A DNA stretch of 64,000 nt from Streptomyces sp. CA-278952 (GTDB taxonomy: Bacteria > Actinomycetota > Actinomycetes > Streptomycetales > Streptomycetaceae). Under the pieces are notes generated by a model. It made no database searches. It was not told where the DNA came from and was given only the letters and a program-made list of their open reading frames with translations. Positions 16,052 through 25,806 of this stretch are shown here, in pieces. A program made the translations under genes and the position numbers. The stretch's first letter is position 1. Each line of letters begins with the position of its first letter. The stretch covers positions 6,200,001 to 6,264,000 of the forward strand of contig NZ_CP112880.1 of assembly GCF_028747205.1 (NCBI RefSeq), given 5' to 3'.

Positions 16052-17491
16052 TCAGCCGCGCGGCACCGTACCGCCCGACGCCGCGTCGATCACCGTGCGG
16101 TCACCCAGCGGCTTCTCCAGCGTCACCGTCCGGGTCAGCTCCTTGGCGATCATGATGCAGGCCTTCTTGCCCTCCTGCGGCTTCTCCGTCACCGAGATCG
16201 CCACCTGGCCCGCGCTCTCCTTCGCGCTCGCCGTGTACGTACTGCACACGCCACCCCAGAACGTCACCTCGAGGGTCCGCCCGTCCGCGCCGTACGACGT
16301 CACCTTCCGGTCCCCGGAGGGCGCGGGCGTCTCCGGCTTCTCGATGAACTCCGGATCCACGGCGACCTGCGTGACCGTGCTCTCCGGGCCGCCGGGGGCC
16401 TGGCGGACCGTGAACAGCCAGGACGGCACCAGCGTCTGCCGGCCGTCCACGTAGTTCAGCGCTAGGCCGAACACCGCGGCCTCGACCGTCTGCTCCACCG
16501 GTGCCCGCTTGCCGTTCGACGGCACGCACTGGGGGTCCGAGGGCTTCGGCTCGCCCTGGTGCGGTACGGGAGTGGCGCAGCCGCCGACGTCCCGGTCGGC
16601 GTCGCCCTTGCCCCGGCTCGCCGCGTTCAGCTGCTTCAGCGCCTCGTCCGCACCGACCGCCGGGTAGGTGGCGCCCTTCTCCAGCGCCTTCAGATGTCCG
16701 CTGCCGCCGGTCACCTTGCCGTCCGGACCCACCTGGACACCGGTCGACCAGCCGTACGTCGGGAGCCCGTCGATCTTCGGATCGGCGTTCACCACGCGGA
16801 CGTCGCCCATCAGTTGGCCCGCGTTCAGCGCCGCGTCGTCCTGCCCGGCCGCCTTGAGCACCGGGACCGCGGCCGCCTTCGCCGCCTTCTCGCTCACCGG
16901 GTCGCCGCCCGGCTCCGAGGCCCCGTTCGCACACATCGTCCCCGGCTCACAGGGCTTGGCCGGGGTGGTGCGGGCGAACGTCCAGGTGCCCGGGGCCTGC
17001 TTCCCCACCTTCAGGAGCGCCCCGGGGCCGTCGTCGTCGCCGACCACCCAGGACGTGCCCTCGGTGCGCGGTGAGCCCGGGATGCCCAGCGCCTTCGCCA
17101 GGCGGGCGACCTCGGCCGACGCGACCGCGCCCTTCGCGTGGTGGACCGCCGCCTCGTCCGGGCCGTCCGGGAGTTCGCCCGCGGCCCGGTAGACCACGGG
17201 CGGACCGCCCGGGTCCGGCTCGCCGGGCGCGATGCCCGGGGGAGGGGTGTCCGAGGCCGAGGACCTGGAACCCGGGCCGTCGCCGGCGGGAGCGTCCAGG
17301 GCCAGCGGCAGGGCTTCGCCCCGCGCCGGCGAACCGCTGTCCGCCGCGCCGCCGTCGCCCGCGGCGGTGGAGGCCCAGTAGGCACCACCGCCTCCGGCCA
17401 GCAGCACGGCCGCGGCCACCGAGGCCACCGCGAGCGGCGGACGCCGCCGCCGGGGGCCGGTCACGTCGTTGTCGGGTCGCTCGGTGCTCAC
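16052..17491 (-). CDS. Membrane-anchored extracytoplasmic protein of unknown function (479 aa)
   Basis: A 479-residue protein with a short cytoplasmic basic stretch (RRRRP), a single hydrophobic segment (about 19-42, ending LAGGGGAYW) and a long Pro/Asp/Gly-rich external part. The external region has several short beta-like segments with conserved Trp/Tyr but no catalytic motif that I recognise. It likely sits on the outer face of the membrane. The GTG at 17491 is 8 nt after AAGGAG. In mycobacteria a membrane protein (Rv2203) has the equivalent position beside adenosine kinase, though I cannot show homology. Function unknown. Confidence 0.75.
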   Translation of the reverse strand: MSTERPDNDVTGPRRRRPPLAVASVAAAVLLAGGGGAYWASTAAGDGGAADSGSPARGEALPLALDAPAGDGPGSRSSASDTPPPGIAPGEPDPGGPPVVYRAAGELPDGPDEAAVHHAKGAVASAEVARLAKALGIPGSPRTEGTSWVVGDDDGPGALLKVGKQAPGTWTFARTTPAKPCEPGTMCANGASEPGGDPVSEKAAKAAAVPVLKAAGQDDAALNAGQLMGDVRVVNADPKIDGLPTYGWSTGVQVGPDGKVTGGSGHLKALEKGATYPAVGADEALKQLNAASRGKGDADRDVGGCATPVPHQGEPKPSDPQCVPSNGKRAPVEQTVEAAVFGLALNYVDGRQTLVPSWLFTVRQAPGGPESTVTQVAVDPEFIEKPETPAPSGDRKVTSYGADGRTLEVTFWGGVCSTYTASAKESAGQVAISVTEKPQEGKKACIMIAKELTRTVTLEKPLGDRTVIDAASGGTVPRG

Positions 17492-17657
17492 CGGATCGCT
17501 CCTTCGACTGCGTTGCCGTCGCGGCGCCTACCGCGTGTCCCCGGACGGGGACACCGGTGGGACGGAGCGGAGGAGCGCGCGGTTCCCGCGGCCGGGACAG
17601 CCCTTGGCACGGAAAGGCCGAAAGGTGATGTCGTCCGGCCCGGCCCGCCCGCTGGCC

Positions 17658-17855
17658 TCAGTCGCCGTACTCGGACATCGCGTCGATCAGCCGCGCCGAC
17701 GAGGGAGGGACCGTCACCCCGTTGATCAGGGACGGCTTCACCGGGACCGGGGCGCTCTTCACGGCCGCCGTCCAGTGGGGCGCCATCCGCGCGCAGTCAC
17801 CGCGCAGTGCGGCCAGGCTCAATTCCGACTCGGGCAATGCGGTGTGGTTCGACAT
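17658..17855 (-). CDS. Small hypothetical protein (65 aa)
   Basis: A 65-residue protein, MSNHTALPESELSLAALRGD..., with strong GC bias at third codon positions across its whole length, which argues that it is a real gene. No signal peptide, membrane segment or known motif. The ATG at 17855 has only a weak GGTGCGG upstream. It reads in the same direction as the membrane-anchored gene at 16052-17491, 166 nt away, and is divergent from adenosine kinase. Function unknown. Confidence 0.6.
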   Translation of the reverse strand: MSNHTALPESELSLAALRGDCARMAPHWTAAVKSAPVPVKPSLINGVTVPPSSARLIDAMSEYGD

Positions 17856-18013
17856 ATCCGCACCGTAACCACGGTTGAGCTCAGGTAGAAAGACCTACTA
17901 TCGGGTAGTTTCCCCTTTTCCTGGCGGTCGCCTCACCCGGTAGCGTGAACTGTCACGTCGTCCCGGAGGGCGCACACTCACGGCCCTTCGCCTTCCGCAG
18001 GAGTAGCCTCCCC

Positions 18014-18988
18014 GTGCGTATTGCAGTCACCGGCTCGATCGCCACTGACCACCTCATGACCTTCCCCGGCCGCTTCGCCGACCAGCTGGTCGCGGATCAG
18101 CTGCACACGGTCTCCCTCTCCTTCCTGGTCGACAACCTCGATGTCCGCCGGGGCGGTGTCGCCGCCAACATCTGCTTCGGGATGGGCCTGCTCGGCACCA
18201 GCCCGATCCTGGTCGGCGCCGCGGGCTCGGACTTCGACGAGTACCGCGCCTGGCTCGACCGGCACGGGGTGGAGACCGGATCGGTCCGTATCTCCGACGT
18301 ACTGCACACCGCCCGCTTCGTCTGCACCACCGACGCCGACCACAACCAGATCGGCTCCTTCTACACGGGCGCGATGAGCGAGGCCCGCCTCATCGAGCTG
18401 AAGAGCGTCGCCGACCGCGTCGGCGGCCTCGACCTCGTCTCCATCGGAGCCGACGACCCCGAGGCGATGCTCCGCCACACCGAGGAGTGCCGCTCCCGGA
18501 ACATCCCGTTCGCCGCGGACTTCTCGCAGCAGATCGCACGGATGGACGGCGAGGAGATCCGCATCCTCCTCGACGGCGCCACCTACCTCTTCTCCAACGA
18601 GTACGAGAAGGGGCTCATCGAGTCCAAGACCGGCTGGAGCGACGAGGAGATCCTCGCCAAGGTCGGCCACCGTGTCACCACGCTCGGCGCCCGCGGTGTC
18701 CGGATCGAGCGGGTCGGCGAACCGGTCATCGAGGTCGGCTGCCCCGAGGAGGACACCAAGGCCGACCCCACCGGCGTCGGGGACGCCTTCCGGGCCGGCT
18801 TCCTCTCCGGCCTCGCCTGGGGCGTCGGCCTGGAGCGCGCCGCCCAGGTCGGCTGCATGCTCGCCACCCTGGTCATCGAGACGGTCGGCACCCAGGAGTA
18901 CACCCTGCGCCGCACCCCCTTCATGGACCGTTTCACCAAGGCGTACGGCCACGAGGCCGCCACCGAGGTCCGACAGCACCTGGCGTGA
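18014..18988 (+). CDS. PfkB-family kinase, adenosine kinase (AdoK) homologue
   Basis: A 324-residue ribokinase-fold enzyme. The substrate end shows ITGS-like GSIATDHLM and NLDVRRGGVAANICFG. The catalytic signature DPTGVGDAFRAGFLSG near the C-terminus carries the catalytic base Asp257 and the anion hole. Length and catalytic residue number equal those recalled for M. tuberculosis adenosine kinase (Rv2202c, 324 aa), which phosphorylates adenosine to AMP; that enzyme also neighbours ctaC. Function by homology and position is therefore adenosine salvage, though a sugar kinase role is not excluded. The GTG at 18014 has CAGGAG 10 nt upstream. Its stop abuts the convergent desulfurase gene with no gap. 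Confidence 0.85.
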   Translation: MRIAVTGSIATDHLMTFPGRFADQLVADQLHTVSLSFLVDNLDVRRGGVAANICFGMGLLGTSPILVGAAGSDFDEYRAWLDRHGVETGSVRISDVLHTARFVCTTDADHNQIGSFYTGAMSEARLIELKSVADRVGGLDLVSIGADDPEAMLRHTEECRSRNIPFAADFSQQIARMDGEEIRILLDGATYLFSNEYEKGLIESKTGWSDEEILAKVGHRVTTLGARGVRIERVGEPVIEVGCPEEDTKADPTGVGDAFRAGFLSGLAWGVGLERAAQVGCMLATLVIETVGTQEYTLRRTPFMDRFTKAYGHEAATEVRQHLA

Positions 18989-20371
18989 TCAGCTGAGCCG
19001 GCGGACCACATAGGCCGAGCCACGGTCCGCCGGCTCCTCGCCCACGTACTCCTGGCCCCGCATCTCGCACCAGGCCGGGATGTCCAGGCGTGCCGCCTCG
19101 TCGTCGGCGAGCACCGTCACCGTGGCGCCCACCGCTACCTCCCCGATCACCTTTGCGAGCTCGATCACCGGGATCGGACAGCGACGGCCCAGCGCGTCGA
19201 CCACCAGCGACGCGGCGGGGCCGGGGGGGCGGGGTGCGGAGACGGGGGCGCCGAGCCGCTCCCGTACCTCGGCGACCACCCCGGGAAGGACCTCCAGAAA
19301 GCGGTCCACGTCCGCCCCGGCCGTGCCCGGCGGCAGCGACACCCGGACGTTCCCCTCCGAGAGCACCCCCATCGCCCCCAGCACATGGCTCGGGATCAGG
19401 GTGCTGCTCGTGCAGGACGAGCCGGACGACACGGAGAACTCCCTCCGGTCCAGCTCGTGCAGCAGGGTCTCCCCGTCGACATAGAGACAGGAGAAGGTGA
19501 CCAGGTGCGGCAGCCGCCGCTCCGGATCGCCCACCACCTCCACATCCGGCACCCGCTCGGCCACGACGGTCCGGATCCGGTCCACGAGGGCCCGCAGCCG
19601 CACCGCCTCCGCCGCCGCCTCGCTCCGTACCGCGCGCAACGAGGCCGCCGCCGCCACGATCGCCGGCAGGTTCTCGAACCCCGCCGCCCGCCCCGACTCC
19701 CGCTCCCCGGCCGGTCCCTGGGGTGCGAACCGCACCCCCTTGCGGACCGCGAGCAGCCCGACCCCGGCCGGACCGCCCCACTTGTGCGCGCTCGCCGTCA
19801 GCAGCGACCAGCCCGCCGGGACCGGGCCCCAGCCGAGCGACTGGGCCGCGTCCACCAGCAGCGGCACCCCGGCGTCCGCGCAGAGCGCGGCGACCTCGGC
19901 GACCGGCTGCTCGGTGCCCACCTCGTGGTTGGCCGACTGGAGGCAGGCCAGCGCGGTGTCCGCCCGCAGCACCCCGCCGTACACCGCCGGATCCACCGCC
20001 CCCGTGCGGTCCACCGGGACCTCGGTGAACGAGCCGCCCGCCGCTTCGTGGGCTGCCGCCGAATGGAGCACCGACGAGTGTTCGACCGCCGAGAGGGCCA
20101 GATGGCGGCCGACACGCCGACGCCCCGAAAGAGCCCCGGCAATTCCCGCGTGCACCGCAGTCGTCCCGGACGAGGTGAAGACCAGTTCGTCGGGGCGGCA
20201 TCCGACGGCCTCCGCGGCGGCCTCCCGGGCCGCGTCCAGGAGCAGCCTGGCCCGCCGCCCCTCCCGGTACAGGCGGGCGGGATCGGCCCAGCCCTCGTCG
20301 AGCGCGGCAAGCAGCGCCTGGCGTGCGACGGGGTGCAGGGGGGCGGCGGAGGCGGAATCGAAGTAGGGCAC
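18989..20371 (-). CDS. Cysteine desulfurase (class V aminotransferase) fused to a C-terminal TusA-like sulfurtransferase domain
   Basis: A 460-residue fusion. Residues 1-375 are an IscS/NifS-type PLP enzyme, with Asp174 (LLVDAAQSLG), the PLP lysine Lys197 (TASAHKWGG) and the flexible-loop catalytic cysteine Cys320 (SVSSGSSCTSSTLIP). Residues about 388-460 are a TusA domain with its persulfide cysteine Cys398 in RRCPIPVIELAKV. The desulfurase should take sulfur from cysteine and pass it directly to TusA for tRNA thiolation or cofactor sulfuration; the sink is unknown. The GTG at 20371 lacks a good ribosome site, so translation may be leaderless. It is divergent from ctaC, 273 nt apart. Confidence 0.9.
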   Translation of the reverse strand: MPYFDSASAAPLHPVARQALLAALDEGWADPARLYREGRRARLLLDAAREAAAEAVGCRPDELVFTSSGTTAVHAGIAGALSGRRRVGRHLALSAVEHSSVLHSAAAHEAAGGSFTEVPVDRTGAVDPAVYGGVLRADTALACLQSANHEVGTEQPVAEVAALCADAGVPLLVDAAQSLGWGPVPAGWSLLTASAHKWGGPAGVGLLAVRKGVRFAPQGPAGERESGRAAGFENLPAIVAAAASLRAVRSEAAAEAVRLRALVDRIRTVVAERVPDVEVVGDPERRLPHLVTFSCLYVDGETLLHELDRREFSVSSGSSCTSSTLIPSHVLGAMGVLSEGNVRVSLPPGTAGADVDRFLEVLPGVVAEVRERLGAPVSAPRPPGPAASLVVDALGRRCPIPVIELAKVIGEVAVGATVTVLADDEAARLDIPAWCEMRGQEYVGEEPADRGSAYVVRRLS

Positions 20372-20644
20372 CTGGCCACGCTAGCCCGCACCGGGCCCCA
20401 CCTCGCCGGGGGCCGTTCCTCCCGGACGGGCGAGTGGGCGTCAGATGGGGGCCGGAGGCCCGGATTCCACCCCATGGGCGTGTCGGGCGGCGCGTTGGGC
20501 ACCCTCCCCGCGCGACGCCAAATAGCGTCCAGTAGGGTTTGGTCCGCATAAACATCCAAACCCCTGCCCGCGTCAGGGCCGGCGACCGACCAGAGACATA
20601 CGGGCGCGCCGACCGTGCGGGCGAGACTCTCGGGAAGGCGCTAC

Positions 20645-21613
20645 GTGAGTCCCAACGGCTCCGACCGCTCGTCGCGGCGCCCGATGCGGCGGAAGCTGCC
20701 GCAGGTGCTGACTGCGGGCCTGGTCCTGGCGACGGCCTCCGGTTGTTCATACAACTGGGAGGATTTCCCCCGCCTCGGAATGCCCACTCCGGTTACGGAA
20801 GAGGCCCCTCGGATCCTCTCCCTCTGGCAAGGCTCGTGGGCGGCAGCGCTCGTCACGGGTGTTCTTGTCTGGGGGCTGATCCTCTGGAGCGTCTTCTTCC
20901 ACCGGCGTAGCAGGACCAAGGTGGAGGTACCTCCGCAGACCAGGTACAACATGCCCATCGAGGCGTTGTACACAGTGGTTCCCCTCATCATCGTCTCGGT
21001 GCTCTTCTACTTCACCGCACGTGATGAGTCGAAGCTCCTCGAGCTCTCCGACAAGCCCGCCCACACCGTCAACGTGGTCGGCTTCCAGTGGAGCTGGGGC
21101 TTCAACTACATCGAGAAGGTGGATGGCCAGCCCACGGCGGGCCCCGAGGTCCCCAAGGAGCTCGACGCCATCCCCGACCGGTTCCGCGATGACTTCCCCG
21201 AAGGCGCCGGCGGCGTCTACGACGTGGGCATCCCCGGAACCCGTAACCCGCAGAACGGCAACCCGGGTCCGACCCTGTGGCTGCCGAAGGGCGAGAAGGT
21301 CCGCTTCATCCTCACTTCGCGTGACGTCATCCACTCCTTCTGGGTGGTGCCGTTCCTCATGAAGCAGGACGTCATCCCGGGCCACACCAACTCGTTCGAG
21401 GTCACTCCCAACCGGGAGGGCACCTTCATGGGCAAGTGCGCCGAGCTCTGTGGCGCCGACCACTCCCGGATGCTCTTCAACGTCAAGGTCGTCTCCCCGG
21501 AGCGTTACCAGCAGCACCTCAAGGAGCTGGCTGAGAAGGGTCAGACGGGCTACGTGCCGGCAGGCATCGCGCAGACGGACCCGGCCAGGAATGCGGAGAA
21601 GAACCAACTGTGA
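20645..21613 (+). CDS. ctaC: Cytochrome c oxidase subunit II (lipoprotein)
   Basis: A 322-residue subunit of the aa3-type oxidase. The N-terminus is a lipoprotein signal ending ATASGC, with Cys34 as lipid anchor. Two transmembrane helices follow (about 63-85 and 108-127), then an external CuA domain with [12 protein letters not shown] and the CuA ligand motif [14 protein letters not shown]. It accepts electrons from the cytochrome bcc complex and passes them to CtaD. The GTG at 20645 has GGGAAGG upstream. Its stop overlaps the ctaD start (GTGA), so subunits are made together. Confidence 0.97.
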   Translation: MSPNGSDRSSRRPMRRKLPQVLTAGLVLATASGCSYNWEDFPRLGMPTPVTEEAPRILSLWQGSWAAALVTGVLVWGLILWSVFFHRRSRTKVEVPPQTRYNMPIEALYTVVPLIIVSVLFYFTARDESKLLELSDKPAHTVNVVGFQWSWGFNYIEKVDGQPTAGPEVPKELDAIPDRFRDDFPEGAGGVYDVGIPGTRNPQNGNPGPTLWLPKGEKVRFILTSRDVIHSFWVVPFLMKQDVIPGHTNSFEVTPNREGTFMGKCAELCGADHSRMLFNVKVVSPERYQQHLKELAEKGQTGYVPAGIAQTDPARNAEKNQL

Positions 21614-23346
21614 GCATCCTCAACGAACCTCAGGGTGCCGCTCCGGCAGACGACTCGTACGAGGACGAGCTGCCCGTGCGGCGCAAGCAGCCGGGAAACA
21701 TCGTCGTGAAGTGGATGACCACCACTGACCACAAGACGATCGGTACGCTCTACCTGGTCACGTCGTTCCTGTTCTTCTGCATCGGCGGACTCATGGCGCT
21801 CTTCATGCGCGCCGAGCTGGCCCGTCCGGGCACGCAGATCATGTCGAACGAGCAGTTCAACCAGGCGTTCACGATGCACGGCACGATCATGCTGCTGATG
21901 TTCGCGACGCCGCTGTTCGCCGGATTCGCGAACTGGATCATGCCGCTGCAGATCGGCGCGCCCGACGTGGCGTTCCCGCGGCTGAACATGTTCGCGTACT
22001 GGCTGTACCTCTTCGGCTCGCTCCTCGCGGTGGCCGGCTTCCTCACCCCGCAGGGCGCGGCCGACTTCGGCTGGTTCGCCTACTCCCCGCTCTCGGACGC
22101 GGTCCGGTCGCCGGGCATCGGCGCCGACATGTGGATCATGGGTCTGGCCTTCTCCGGCTTCGGCACGATCCTCGGTTCGGTCAACTTCATCACCACGATC
22201 ATCTGCATGCGCGCACCCGGCATGACGATGTTCCGCATGCCGATCTTCACCTGGAACGTCCTGCTGACCGGTGTTCTGGTCCTGCTGGCCTTCCCGGTCC
22301 TCGCCGCCGCGCTCTTCGCATTGGAAGCGGACCGAAAATTCGGTGCGCATATCTTCGACGCGGCCAATGGCGGCGCATTGCTCTGGCAACACCTCTTCTG
22401 GTTCTTCGGCCATCCAGAGGTGTACATCATTGCTCTACCGTTCTTCGGAATCGTTTCCGAGGTCATCCCGGTATTCAGCCGCAAGCCGATGTTCGGCTAC
22501 ATCGGTCTGATCGCGGCGACGATCTCCATCGCGGGTCTTTCCGTGACGGTGTGGGCGCACCACATGTACGTCACGGGCGGTGTGCTCCTGCCGTTCTTCT
22601 CGTTCATGACGTTCCTCATCGCCGTGCCGACAGGCGTGAAGTTCTTCAACTGGATCGGCACGATGTGGAAGGGGTCGTTGTCCTTCGAGACACCGATGCT
22701 CTGGGCCGTCGGCTTCCTGATCACCTTCACCTTCGGTGGTCTGACCGGCGTCATCCTCGCCTCGCCCCCGATGGACTTCCACGTCTCGGACTCGTACTTC
22801 GTCGTCGCGCACTTCCACTACGTGGTGTTCGGCACCGTGGTCTTCGCGATGTTCTCCGGATTCCACTTCTGGTGGCCGAAGTTCACCGGCAAGATGCTGG
22901 ACGAGCGGCTCGGCAAGATCACGTTCTGGACGCTGTTCGTGGGCTTCCACGGCACGTTCCTGGTGCAGCACTGGCTCGGTGCCGAGGGCATGCCGCGTCG
23001 TTACGCGGACTATCTCGACGCCGACGGCTTCACCGCGCTGAACACGATCTCGACGATCTCCTCGTTCCTCCTCGGCCTGTCGATGCTGCCGTTCTTCTAC
23101 AACGTCTGGAAGACCGCGAAGTACGGCAAGAAGGTCGAGGTCGACGACCCGTGGGGTTACGGCCGTTCGCTGGAGTGGGCGACCTCCTGCCCGCCGCCGC
23201 GGCACAACTTCCTCACGCTGCCGCGGATCCGTTCCGAATCCCCGGCGTTCGACCTGCACCACCCGGAGATCACGGCGCTCGAACAGCTCGACCACCTCTC
23301 CGAGTCGGACAAGGCCCTCGCCGGCTCCAAGGAGGCAGGCAAGTGA
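21610..23346 (+). CDS. ctaD: Cytochrome c oxidase subunit I
   Basis: A 578-residue catalytic subunit with about 12 transmembrane helices. Heme a, heme a3 and CuB ligands are seen in the motifs [11 protein letters not shown] (helix II), [10 protein letters not shown] (helix VI, the His-Tyr pair), AHHMYVTG and [12 protein letters not shown] (helix X). It reduces oxygen to water and pumps protons. The GTG start overlaps ctaC and its own TGA overlaps the ctaF GTG, both by 4 nt. A short segment at about 22320-22450 uses more A/T third positions than the rest, which may reflect translation pacing. Confidence 0.98.
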   Translation: MSILNEPQGAAPADDSYEDELPVRRKQPGNIVVKWMTTTDHKTIGTLYLVTSFLFFCIGGLMALFMRAELARPGTQIMSNEQFNQAFTMHGTIMLLMFATPLFAGFANWIMPLQIGAPDVAFPRLNMFAYWLYLFGSLLAVAGFLTPQGAADFGWFAYSPLSDAVRSPGIGADMWIMGLAFSGFGTILGSVNFITTIICMRAPGMTMFRMPIFTWNVLLTGVLVLLAFPVLAAALFALEADRKFGAHIFDAANGGALLWQHLFWFFGHPEVYIIALPFFGIVSEVIPVFSRKPMFGYIGLIAATISIAGLSVTVWAHHMYVTGGVLLPFFSFMTFLIAVPTGVKFFNWIGTMWKGSLSFETPMLWAVGFLITFTFGGLTGVILASPPMDFHVSDSYFVVAHFHYVVFGTVVFAMFSGFHFWWPKFTGKMLDERLGKITFWTLFVGFHGTFLVQHWLGAEGMPRRYADYLDADGFTALNTISTISSFLLGLSMLPFFYNVWKTAKYGKKVEVDDPWGYGRSLEWATSCPPPRHNFLTLPRIRSESPAFDLHHPEITALEQLDHLSESDKALAGSKEAGK

Positions 23347-23741
23347 AGATCCAGGGACAGATGTTCATCTGGCTGAGCGTCTTCATCCTCTCCGTGGCCA
23401 TCGCGTACGGCGTGTGGTCCAAGGAGCCGGTCGGCACCACGGCGCTCTTCCTGGCCTTCGGGCTGTCCATCATGATCGGCTTCTACCTGGCCTTCACGGC
23501 CAAGCGGGTCGACGCCATGGCCCAGGACAACAAGGAAGCGGACGTCGCCGACGAGGCGGGCGAGCTGGGGTTCTTCTCCCCGCACAGCTGGCAGCCGCTC
23601 TCCCTGGCGGTCGGCGGGGCCTTCGCCTTCATGGGCGTCGTCTTCGGCTGGTGGCTGCTGTACTTCTCCGCCCCCCTGCTCCTGATCGGCCTCTTCGGCT
23701 GGGTCTTCGAGTACTACCGGGGCGAGAACCGCACCCAGTGA
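23343..23741 (+). CDS. ctaF: Actinobacterial cytochrome c oxidase subunit IV
   Basis: A 132-residue membrane protein with four hydrophobic helices in two pairs (about 6-25, 32-50, 86-104, 105-122) joined by a short acidic loop. This is the actinobacterial subunit IV that packs onto the aa3 oxidase in the bcc-aa3 supercomplex. The GTG start overlaps the ctaD stop by 4 nt. It is the last gene before a terminator, so ctaC-ctaD-ctaF form a unit. Confidence 0.93.
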   Translation: MKIQGQMFIWLSVFILSVAIAYGVWSKEPVGTTALFLAFGLSIMIGFYLAFTAKRVDAMAQDNKEADVADEAGELGFFSPHSWQPLSLAVGGAFAFMGVVFGWWLLYFSAPLLLIGLFGWVFEYYRGENRTQ

Positions 23742-23788
23742 CACCGCACCCCGTGACACCCCACCCCGGGTGACACGCGCTACACCAT

Positions 23789-23825
23789 GAAGGGCCCGCA
23801 TCGCCGACAGCGACGCGGGCCCTTC
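23789..23825 (+). terminator. ctaCDF operon terminator
   Basis: GAAGGGCCCGC (23789-23799) pairs with GCGGGCCCTTC (23815-23825). A further TCGC/GCGA inner stem gives a long hairpin 47 nt after the ctaF stop. Confidence 0.8.
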
Positions 23826-23882
23826 GCTCGTTTGCAGTCACTGAACGCGCTGGAACGGATGAATCTTCTTAGCGTGGACGGC

Positions 23883-25136
23883 ATGAACCACACGCCGCGC
23901 ATCCGCACCGTAGTGAGCTGCACCCTGCTGGTCGTGACCCTCGCCGCGGGTGCGACCGCCTGTGGCTCGCCCGACGGCCACCCGCTCTCCACGAAGCCTT
24001 ACGACGCGGGCGACCAGGTCTCCTTCAACGGCCCCTCCGACAAGGAGAAGGCCGACCCCGACAAGCCCCTGGAAGTCACCGTCAAGGGCGACGACGGGCG
24101 CATCACCGACGTCAGCGCCGTGGACACCGGCGGCCGCCACCTCGCGGGAGAGCTCTCCGCCGACGGGAGGCGCTGGCGCTCCACCGCTCCGCTCGCGGCC
24201 GGCACCGGATACACCGTCAGGGTCGCCACGGAGAACGGCGACGGCGCCCCAGGCGTCCGTACGCTCTCCTTCGACACCTCCTCGCCCAAGAAGTTGCTGA
24301 AGGTCGCCTTCGGCCCGGAGGCGGGCACCTACGGCGTCGGACAGCCCATCACGGCGGAACTGAGCGCTCCGATCACCGACAAGGCGGCCAGGGCCACCGT
24401 CGAGCGCGCCCTGAAGGTCCGCTCCACCCCGGCGGTCACCGGCTCCTGGTACTGGGTCGACGACAAGAAGCTCCACTACCGCCCGAAGGAATACTGGCCC
24501 GCGAACGCCACCATCGAGGTCCGCTCCAACCTGGCGGGCATCAAGGTGACCAACGCGCTCTACGGAGCCGAGGCCAAGCCCCTGAAGCTCACCACCGGCG
24601 ACCGGATCGAGGCCATCACCGACGCCGCGGACCACACCCTGACGGTGCTCCGCAACGGAGAAGTGATCAATACCATTCCGGTCACCACCGGCAAGCCCGG
24701 CTTCTCCACCCGCAACGGGGTCAAGGTGGTGCTCGCCAAGGAGCAGTTCGTCCGTATGCGCGGCGAGAGCATCGGCATCGCCGCCGGCTCCTCGGAGTCG
24801 TACGACCTGCCGGTCTACTGGGCCACCCGGGTGACCTGGAGCGGCGAGTACGTCCACGCCGCCCCCTGGTCCACCGGCTCCCAGGGCAACGCCAACGTCA
24901 GCCACGGCTGCACCGGCATGAGCACCGGCAACGCCGAATGGTTCTTCGAGACCGTGCGCGAGGGCGACATCGTCAAGGTCGTCGGCAGCGAGGGCGAGGA
25001 CATGGACCCGTTCGGCAACGGGTTCGGCGACTGGAACCTCTCCTGGGAGAAGTGGCAGAAGGGCAGTGCCCTCCACGAGGGGGCGCCGGACAGCCCGGGA
25101 ACGCTCCAGGCCGCCCGGCTGCGTCCCCACGTCTGA
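23883..25136 (+). CDS. L,D-transpeptidase (YkuD domain) lipoprotein with Ig-like domains
   Basis: A 417-residue cell-surface enzyme. The signal peptide ends GATAC, giving lipidated Cys27. Two Ig-like beta domains follow (about 50-135 and 140-230), then the YkuD catalytic domain with the signature HAAPWSTGSQGNANVSHGCT and nucleophile Cys343. These enzymes make 3-3 peptidoglycan cross-links. Chosen start is ATG 23883, which gives the right signal peptide; an in-frame ATG at 23859 would extend it by 8 residues. It lies between the two respiratory blocks but has its own upstream terminator, so it is transcribed separately. Confidence 0.93.
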   Translation: MNHTPRIRTVVSCTLLVVTLAAGATACGSPDGHPLSTKPYDAGDQVSFNGPSDKEKADPDKPLEVTVKGDDGRITDVSAVDTGGRHLAGELSADGRRWRSTAPLAAGTGYTVRVATENGDGAPGVRTLSFDTSSPKKLLKVAFGPEAGTYGVGQPITAELSAPITDKAARATVERALKVRSTPAVTGSWYWVDDKKLHYRPKEYWPANATIEVRSNLAGIKVTNALYGAEAKPLKLTTGDRIEAITDAADHTLTVLRNGEVINTIPVTTGKPGFSTRNGVKVVLAKEQFVRMRGESIGIAAGSSESYDLPVYWATRVTWSGEYVHAAPWSTGSQGNANVSHGCTGMSTGNAEWFFETVREGDIVKVVGSEGEDMDPFGNGFGDWNLSWEKWQKGSALHEGAPDSPGTLQAARLRPHV

Positions 25137-25195
25137 CCCCGGCGCCAGGAGTGCCTCGCGGCGCGGAACGCCTCTCAGCGGGCCACAGGGGCCCC

Positions 25196-25597
25196 TCAGG
25201 CCTCCACGGCGAGCCGGCGGCGCAGCAGCGCCGCCAGCGCGTCGGCGAACTCCACCGGGTCCACCGGGAGCGTCACGGCGGCCTCGGCCCGGCTCCAGGT
25301 GGCCAGCCACGCGTCCTGCGGGCGGCCGATCAGCAGGAGCACCGGAGGACAGCGGAAGATCTCGTCCTTGATCTGGCGGCAGACGCCCATCCCGCCGATG
25401 GGGGCCGTCTCCCCGTCGAGCACGCAGACGTCGACGCCGCCGTCGTCCAGCGCCTTGAGGACGGCCGGGAGTGTCGCGCACTCCAGGAACTCCACCGGTG
25501 GGACGTCCGCGGCAGGCCTGCGACCGGCTGCCAGCCTCACCTGCTCGCGGATGTTGGCGTCGTCGCTGTAGACCAGGACCGTGGCGGTCGCCTGCAT
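25196..25597 (-). CDS. Atypical stand-alone receiver-domain protein
   Basis: A 133-residue single-domain protein with CheY-like secondary structure. The acidic pocket is recognisable (Asp12-Asp13 in VYSDDANIREQ) and Asp61 in DVCVLDGETAPIGG fits the phospho-acceptor position. The conserved Thr/Ser and Lys of beta4-beta5 are missing: the segment reads VLLLIGRPQDAW...AAVTLPVDP, with Pro where Lys-Pro is expected. It may not be phosphorylated in the normal way. The ATG at 25597 has GGAGG 5 nt upstream. It is divergent from ctaE, so a link to oxidase or respiratory control is possible but unproven. Confidence 0.75.
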   Translation of the reverse strand: MQATATVLVYSDDANIREQVRLAAGRRPAADVPPVEFLECATLPAVLKALDDGGVDVCVLDGETAPIGGMGVCRQIKDEIFRCPPVLLLIGRPQDAWLATWSRAEAAVTLPVDPVEFADALAALLRRRLAVEA

Positions 25598-25785
25598 TGT
25601 TCCTCCGTGACATCGACGTCGTCGGGGCTCTCGGGGCATGAACCGATGCGCGGATCGTACTCCGCCCGACCGGCCGTCAGCACCGGTAATGACGACCTTC
25701 CGATGGGCCGTTCGGCGCAGGGTGCGACCCCTGCAGACGGTACGGACACACCGAACGGCACCCCCCGGGGTGAGGGCGGGATAAG

Positions 25786-25806
25786 CGACCGACATAATGT
25801 CGGTCG
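25786..25806. promoter_or_regulatory. 21-bp palindrome spanning the ctaE start codon
   Basis: CGACCGACAT, one central A, then ATGTCGGTCG: a perfect inverted repeat of 10-bp arms. The ctaE ATG is the first triplet of the right arm. As DNA it is a good dimer-protein site; as RNA it could form a 7-bp stem with the start codon in the loop. No known regulator consensus is matched. Confidence 0.6.

Noticed and set aside
22320..22450. Stretch of lower GC within ctaD as a sign of gene transfer
   Set aside because: The protein sequence there is fully conserved CtaD (including the [10 protein letters not shown] motif), so it is a local codon-use change, not foreign DNA.
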